Below are positions 60,064 through 64,000 of a DNA stretch of 64,000 nucleotides, piece by piece. The DNA lies in assembly GCF_014646515.1 (NCBI RefSeq), contig NZ_BMNK01000011.1, forward strand, positions 146,634-210,633, written 5' to 3'. A model generated the notes under the pieces. That model worked only from the letters and a program-made list of their open reading frames with translations, was not told the origin of the DNA and did not search any database. Position 1 is the first letter of the stretch; the number at the start of each line of letters is the position of its first letter. The position numbers were made by a program, and so were the translations under genes. This DNA comes from Nonomuraea glycinis (GTDB lineage: Bacteria; Actinomycetota; Actinomycetes; Streptosporangiales; Streptosporangiaceae).

Positions 60064-61857
60064 TCAGCCCAGGCGGTCCACCAGGGCGTCGTACTCCTCC
60101 CACAGCTCCTTGGGCAGCTGCTCGCCGAACGTCTCGAAGTGGGCCGGGATCAGCGCCGCCTCCTCGCGCCACACCTCGCGGTCGACGCTCAGCAGCGTGC
60201 GCAGGTCCTCCTCCGCCAGGTCGAGCCCTCCGGTGTCGAGCGCGTCCGGCAGCAGCCCGATCGGGGTCGGCACGGCGTTGGCCTGGCCGTTGAGGCGGTC
60301 CACGATCCACTTGAGCACGCGGCTGTTCTCGCCGAAGCCGGGCCAGATGAACGTGCCGTCGGCGTTCTTGCGGAACCAGTTCACGTAGTAGATGCGCGGC
60401 AGCTCGGCGCCCTGGCGGCGGCCGACGTCCAGCCAGTGGGCGAAGTAGTCGCCCATGTTGTAGCCGCAGAACGGCAGCATCGCGAACGGGTCGTGGCGCA
60501 GCTCGCCGACCTTGCCCTCGGCCGCCGCGGTCTTCTCCGAGGCGATGTTCGCGCCGAGGAAGACGCCGTGCTGCCAGCTCAGCGACTCGGTGACCAGCGG
60601 CACCGCGGTGGCGCGGCGGCCGCCGAACAGGATCGCCGAGATGGGCACGCCCTTGGGGTCCTGCCATTCGGAAGCGATGATCGGGCACTGGGAGGCGGGC
60701 GTGGTGAAGCGGGAGTTCGGGTGGGCCGCGGGCTCGTCGCTGTCCGGGGTCCAGGAGCGGCCCTTCCAGTCGGTCAGGTGCGCCGGCGGCTGGTCGGTCA
60801 GGCCCTCCCACCACACGTCACCGTCGTCGGTGAGCGCGACGTTGGTGAAGATGCTGTTGCCCCAGAGCGTCTTGACCGCGTTGGCGTTGGTGGTCTCACC
60901 CGTGCCGGGCGCGACGCCGAAGAAACCCGCCTCGGGGTTGATGGCGTAGAGCCGGCCGTCGTCGCCGAAGCGCATCCAGGCGATGTCGTCGCCGATCGTC
61001 TCGACCTTCCAGCCGGGGATGGTCGGCTGGAGCATGGCCAGGTTGGTCTTGCCGCAGGCGCTCGGGAAGGCGGCCGCGACGTAGCGGGCCTGTCCCGAGG
61101 GCGGCGTGAGCTTGAGGATGAGCATGTGCTCGGCCAGCCAGCCCTGATCCCGGGCCATCACACTGGCGATGCGCAGCGCGTAGCACTTCTTGCCGAGCAG
61201 GGCGTTGCCGCCGTAGCCGGAGCCGTAGGACCAGATCTCGCGGGTCTCGGGGAAGTGGCTGATGTACTTGGTGGAGTTGCACGGCCACGGGACGTCCTGC
61301 CGGCCAGGCTCCAGCGGCGCGCCGACGCTGTGCACGGCCTTGACGAACTCGCCGCGCTGCTCGATCAGGCGCAGCGCCCGCTCGCCCATCCTGGTCATGA
61401 TCCGCATCGACACCGCGACGTACGGCGAGTCGGTGATCTCCACGCCGAGCTGGGAGATGTCACCGCCGAGCGGCCCCATGCAGAACGGCACGACGTACAT
61501 CGTGCGGCCGCGCATGCTGCCCTTGAACACCTTGCCGAAGGTCTCGCGCATCTCGGCCGGCGCGATCCAGTTGTTGGTCGGCCCGGCGTCCTGCTCCCGC
61601 TCGGAGCAGATGAAGGTGCGGTCCTCGACCCTGGCCACGTCGCTCGGGTCGGAGGTCGCGTAGAAGCTGTTGGGCCGCTTGGCCAGCCGGGTGAACGTCC
61701 CCTGGTCCACCAGGAGGTTGGTCAGGCGCGTCCACTCCTCCTCGGAGCCGTCGCACCACTCGATCCGGTCCGGCTCGGTAAGAGCGGCTATCTCTTTCAC
61801 CCAGGCGGCCAATTCGGCATTGGCGGTAGGCGTGGGAACTTCCACGGAAACAGACAC
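60064..61857 (-). CDS. pckG: Phosphoenolpyruvate carboxykinase (GTP)
   Basis: 597 residues from GTG 61857. P-loop FPSACGKTNLAMLQP, GTP-binding region SVGAPLEPGRQDVPWPCN and RTMYVVPFCMGPLGGD, and active-site FWENS-like W/H motifs (YAINPEAGFFGVAPGTG). It turns oxaloacetate into PEP with GTP, the gateway to gluconeogenesis. Three operator-like sites lie 168-220 bp upstream. Confidence 0.97.
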   Translation of the reverse strand: MSVSVEVPTPTANAELAAWVKEIAALTEPDRIEWCDGSEEEWTRLTNLLVDQGTFTRLAKRPNSFYATSDPSDVARVEDRTFICSEREQDAGPTNNWIAPAEMRETFGKVFKGSMRGRTMYVVPFCMGPLGGDISQLGVEITDSPYVAVSMRIMTRMGERALRLIEQRGEFVKAVHSVGAPLEPGRQDVPWPCNSTKYISHFPETREIWSYGSGYGGNALLGKKCYALRIASVMARDQGWLAEHMLILKLTPPSGQARYVAAAFPSACGKTNLAMLQPTIPGWKVETIGDDIAWMRFGDDGRLYAINPEAGFFGVAPGTGETTNANAVKTLWGNSIFTNVALTDDGDVWWEGLTDQPPAHLTDWKGRSWTPDSDEPAAHPNSRFTTPASQCPIIASEWQDPKGVPISAILFGGRRATAVPLVTESLSWQHGVFLGANIASEKTAAAEGKVGELRHDPFAMLPFCGYNMGDYFAHWLDVGRRQGAELPRIYYVNWFRKNADGTFIWPGFGENSRVLKWIVDRLNGQANAVPTPIGLLPDALDTGGLDLAEEDLRTLLSVDREVWREEAALIPAHFETFGEQLPKELWEEYDALVDRLG

Positions 61858-62024
61858 GGCTGCGGCTCCTCCACTCTCTCAGGGCCCGCTCATCATTGAC
61901 GACGACGACGCCGGAAAGCCAATTGGCGTAGACCTCTGACGCGGCTGTCGCCGCAGGCAGCGGCCTTGACGATTGGGGGAGCCTACCCACCGGGACACGT
62001 TTTAAAAGAAAGTCACCGGCGCAC

Positions 62025-62077
62025 TGGTTTAGGCCAATCGGGATGGTCTAAACCAATGCGCCGAATGGTTTAGTCCA
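62025..62077. promoter_or_regulatory. Three GntR/DasR-like operators upstream of pckG
   Basis: TGGTTTAGGCCA (62025), TGGTCTAAACCA (62044) and TGGTTTAGTCCA (62066) share TGGTYTARDCCA. The middle one is one base from the DasR core TGGTCTAGACCA. They are spaced 19 and 22 bp, on one face of the helix roughly two turns apart, between pckG and the next gene. Confidence 0.7.
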
Positions 62078-62093
62078 ATCCGGTGCGGGAAAT

Positions 62094-62600
62094 TCATGCA
62101 TTCACGTCGGGCCCGGCGGACCGCACCCGGTCCACATGCTGCAGGGCGTCGCGCAATTCACCCAGCCAGGTGTCGGTGTTGCGGCCGACCAGGCGTACAC
62201 ACCAGGCGAGGGCGTCGCTGCGACTGCGGGCCACGCCGGCGGCCACGAGGGTGTCGAGCACCTGGCGCTCGGACTGGCGCAACCTCGTCATGACGGGCAC
62301 GGAGAGTGTGGTGAACATCACAGTCTCGCCACCGCAGGCGACACCCCAGGAGACCTTCTGCCGGAACTTGTGCTCGGCCTCCTTGGCGATCTCGATGCGC
62401 CGCTCCCTGGTCTCCTCCCTGAACCGGCCGATCAGCCCGTCGATGAGGGCGCCGCGCTCGACCTCCTCCACGCCCGCCGGAGGCTCCGGCAGCGTGCCGA
62501 CGACCGCGATCTCCTCACGGTCCCTGGTGACCTGCGGCGGGCCGGTGAACCAGCCCTGCGGGAGCCGCCCGGTGAACCAGCCGCGCATCTGCGCTGTCAT
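62094..62600 (-). CDS. Hypothetical protein with RHH-like C-terminal region
   Basis: 168 residues from ATG 62600 (GGTAAG 7 nt upstream); ATG 62615 is an alternative. Start TAQMRGWFTGRLPQGWFTG has a repeated GWFTG. The C-terminal half (SERQVLDTLVAAGVARSRSD, then ALAWCVRLVGRN) resembles a ribbon-helix-helix type motif. TGTAAT-caac-ATTACA, a near-ideal operator, overlaps its start (62615-62630), consistent with autoregulation. Family otherwise not recognised. Confidence 0.65.
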   Translation of the reverse strand: MTAQMRGWFTGRLPQGWFTGPPQVTRDREEIAVVGTLPEPPAGVEEVERGALIDGLIGRFREETRERRIEIAKEAEHKFRQKVSWGVACGGETVMFTTLSVPVMTRLRQSERQVLDTLVAAGVARSRSDALAWCVRLVGRNTDTWLGELRDALQHVDRVRSAGPDVNA

Positions 62601-62685
62601 GTCGTCGCTTACCATGTAATCAACATTACACAGTTGCCGAGAAATGGCACGTACTAGAACTAAAAGGTCTGGTACGGACGGACTC

Positions 62686-63852
62686 TCAGCGAACCTGGGT
62701 GGCGGCCTGCGGGCTCACCCTGACCACGCCGGCCAGGTTGCGGGTGTTCACCGGGGCGATCTTCACCACGTCGCCGGTGCGAGGGGCGTGCAGCATCTTG
62801 CCGTTACCCCAATAAATCGCCACATGCGAGATGTAGGCCGGATTTGTGGGGTCGTTGCGCCAGAACAGCAGGTCACCGGGCTGGGCCTGGCTGAGCTCCA
62901 CCTGCGGGCCGGTCACCCACTGCTGGTGCGTCACGCGCGGCATGCGCACCCCCGCCTGGGCGTAGGCCCACTGGACCAGCCCCGAGCAGTCGAAGGTGGT
63001 CGGCCCCTCGGCGCCCCACACGTACGGCATGCCGAGCTTGGAGGCGGCGGCCCGTAAGGCCACCGTGAGCTGCGCGGCGGACATGAACGACCCGGTCGGC
63101 CAGTTCTGCTGCCTGATCTGCGGCGCGGGCAGCACCGGGTTGACCATGGCCGTCTGGGTGCCCTTCGGCAGCAGTTTCTCCAACCGGTCGCGGAGTCTGG
63201 CCGAGTTGGCCTTCGGCGCGCTGACGATCAGCGCGTTGTCGCGCGGCAGGCCCAGCGCGCGGCCGGTCTGCTTGGACACGACCGCGTCCACCCCGCCGAA
63301 GCCGGTGGTCGCGTAGGCGCCGATCCGCAGCGGCCCGGCCGGCCCGCTCACCTTGCTGTGCAGCGCCAGCCCGCCGTCATTGCCCAGCACGAACGACACG
63401 GCCACGTCGCCCGCCGCCACGTTGCTCCACAGCGCGTCCGAGGCGGCCGTCACCTTCGGCGTGTAGGCGCGGAAGGAGGAAGGCTCGACGGCGAGGGTCT
63501 GCACCCGCTTGCCGTCGAGCGTGACACTGGCGGCGTCGGCCACCTCCAGCGCGCGCACTCCCGGCAGCCGGGCGATCCTCTGTAAGTGCGCCCGGGTGAG
63601 CGGCTTGCGCGTCACCACGAACAGGTTGGGCTTGTGCAGGCCCGCGAGCGGCTTCACCGGCTGCACCGTCTTCGACTGCGCCATCAGGCTCTGCTGCGGA
63701 GCCGGGCGGACGCGGACGGGGTCCGCGGCGACCGGCTGGGCCGGCTGCCTGCTCTCGGCGAGCAGCAGCACGTCGGCCGTCAGCACGGCGACCAGCGCCA
63801 CCACGATGAACGGGATCAGCTTGCGGGTGTCACGCCGCTTCCTGGTGCTCAC
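62686..63852 (-). CDS. NlpC/P60 (C40) family peptidase
   Basis: 388 residues from GTG 63852. N-terminal TM/signal (LIPFIVVALVAVLTADVLLL), a long middle domain without recognised fold, then NlpC/P60: AASKLGMPYVWGAEGPTTFD, catalytic Cys in FDCSGLVQWAY, His in YISHVAIYWGNG and in MLHAPRTGD. Secreted or membrane-tied peptidoglycan endopeptidase. It has a separate role from the conjugation enzyme at 2868, since it lacks a transglycosylase domain. Confidence 0.9.
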   Translation of the reverse strand: MSTRKRRDTRKLIPFIVVALVAVLTADVLLLAESRQPAQPVAADPVRVRPAPQQSLMAQSKTVQPVKPLAGLHKPNLFVVTRKPLTRAHLQRIARLPGVRALEVADAASVTLDGKRVQTLAVEPSSFRAYTPKVTAASDALWSNVAAGDVAVSFVLGNDGGLALHSKVSGPAGPLRIGAYATTGFGGVDAVVSKQTGRALGLPRDNALIVSAPKANSARLRDRLEKLLPKGTQTAMVNPVLPAPQIRQQNWPTGSFMSAAQLTVALRAAASKLGMPYVWGAEGPTTFDCSGLVQWAYAQAGVRMPRVTHQQWVTGPQVELSQAQPGDLLFWRNDPTNPAYISHVAIYWGNGKMLHAPRTGDVVKIAPVNTRNLAGVVRVSPQAATQVR

Positions 63853-63894
63853 CAGGAAGCCGAGGTCCTGGCGGATCGCCGAGGAACGCGCGAA

Positions 63895-63924
63895 CTCCGC
63901 CGGGCCAGCGTGGGCCCGGCGGAG
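63895..63924 (-). terminator. Terminator of the gene at the right edge
   Basis: Perfect 12-bp stem CTCCGCCGGGCC/GGCCCGGCGGAG with a 6-base loop, 15 bp after the stop at 63939. Confidence 0.75.
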
Positions 63925-63938
63925 CTGTTCTTCGGGGG

Positions 63939-64000
63939 TCAGTTGCCGATGTACGGCACAGCCTCGAGGATCTCGACGGTGTTCTGGCGGCCGTTGGGCA
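63939..64000 (-). CDS. 3' end of an unidentified gene
   Basis: The last ~20 codons read PNGRQNTVEILEAVPYIGN then TGA. Reading frame has high GC3 and is followed by a strong terminator, so it is a real gene end. Too short to identify. Confidence 0.5.
   Translation of the reverse strand, partial: PNGRQNTVEILEAVPYIGN

Overview
This window is chromosomal DNA from a high-GC Gram-positive actinobacterium, most likely a filamentous member of the Streptosporangiales (Nonomuraea-like). The genus is an inference. It rests on heavy GC3 bias, frequent GTG starts, an AfsQ1/AfsQ2-type two-component system, GTP-dependent PEP carboxykinase, GlpX-type fructose bisphosphatase, DUF4245, DUF5999, DUF6542 and TIGR04222-type proteins, and several genes that look leaderless. 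I saw no rRNA, tRNA or CRISPR array.

Layout. (1) 1-14022, all on the minus strand: a type IV secretion/conjugation-like (Tcp-type) operon. In transcription order it encodes a TcpC-like protein, a small membrane protein, a very unusual TcpE-ParA fusion, a VirB4-like ATPase, a VirB6/TrbL-like channel protein, a membrane-anchored accessory protein, a lytic transglycosylase/NlpC-P60 enzyme and a coupled Nudix hydrolase. Two large wall-spanning surface proteins follow. No relaxase, coupling protein or integrase is in view. (2) 14345-18950: accessory DNA with a methyltransferase, fragments of dead genes (TPR regulator, second methyltransferase, hipBA), an esterase and a DUF234-type ATPase behind three operator-like repeats. 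(3) 19000-31714: core genes (ychF, rmuC, ispH, xseA, xseB, DUF4245, glpX) interrupted by TetR regulators, an F420-type reductase and a TnpB insertion. (4) 31768-37645: TetR/DUF998, MFS, Gfo/Idh dehydrogenase, MocR regulator and EamA exporter. (5) 37715-48522: class I fumarase, DUF5999, two Ser/Thr kinases, class II fumarase, trpD with a trp attenuator and a 12-residue leader peptide, a 3-hydroxybutyrate dehydrogenase-like SDR and a GAF/PucR regulator. (6) 48562-56483: glycosyltransferase, lytic transglycosylase-like protein, afsQ1-afsQ2-lipoprotein operon, PhoH and uppS. (7) 56821-60000: a four-gene DUF692 (MNIO) cluster with two membrane proteins ending in Gly/Ser/Cys tails. (8) 60064-64000: pckG with three GntR-type operators, an RHH-like protein, a second NlpC/P60 protein and the end of another gene.

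The best candidates for an undescribed system are the DUF692 cluster, where a likely iron-dependent peptide-modifying oxidase sits beside Cys-rich membrane proteins that could be its substrates, and the chromosomal Tcp-type secretion operon with its TcpE-ParA fusion and no visible DNA-processing genes. The trpD attenuator is the clearest regulatory RNA: mutually exclusive 1:2, 2:3 and 3:4 pairings can be drawn directly.

Smaller recurring signals are short tandem duplications placed on or just after stop codons (26626-26739, 30974-31070, 39355-39396, 44582-44613) and several perfect operator-like palindromes.
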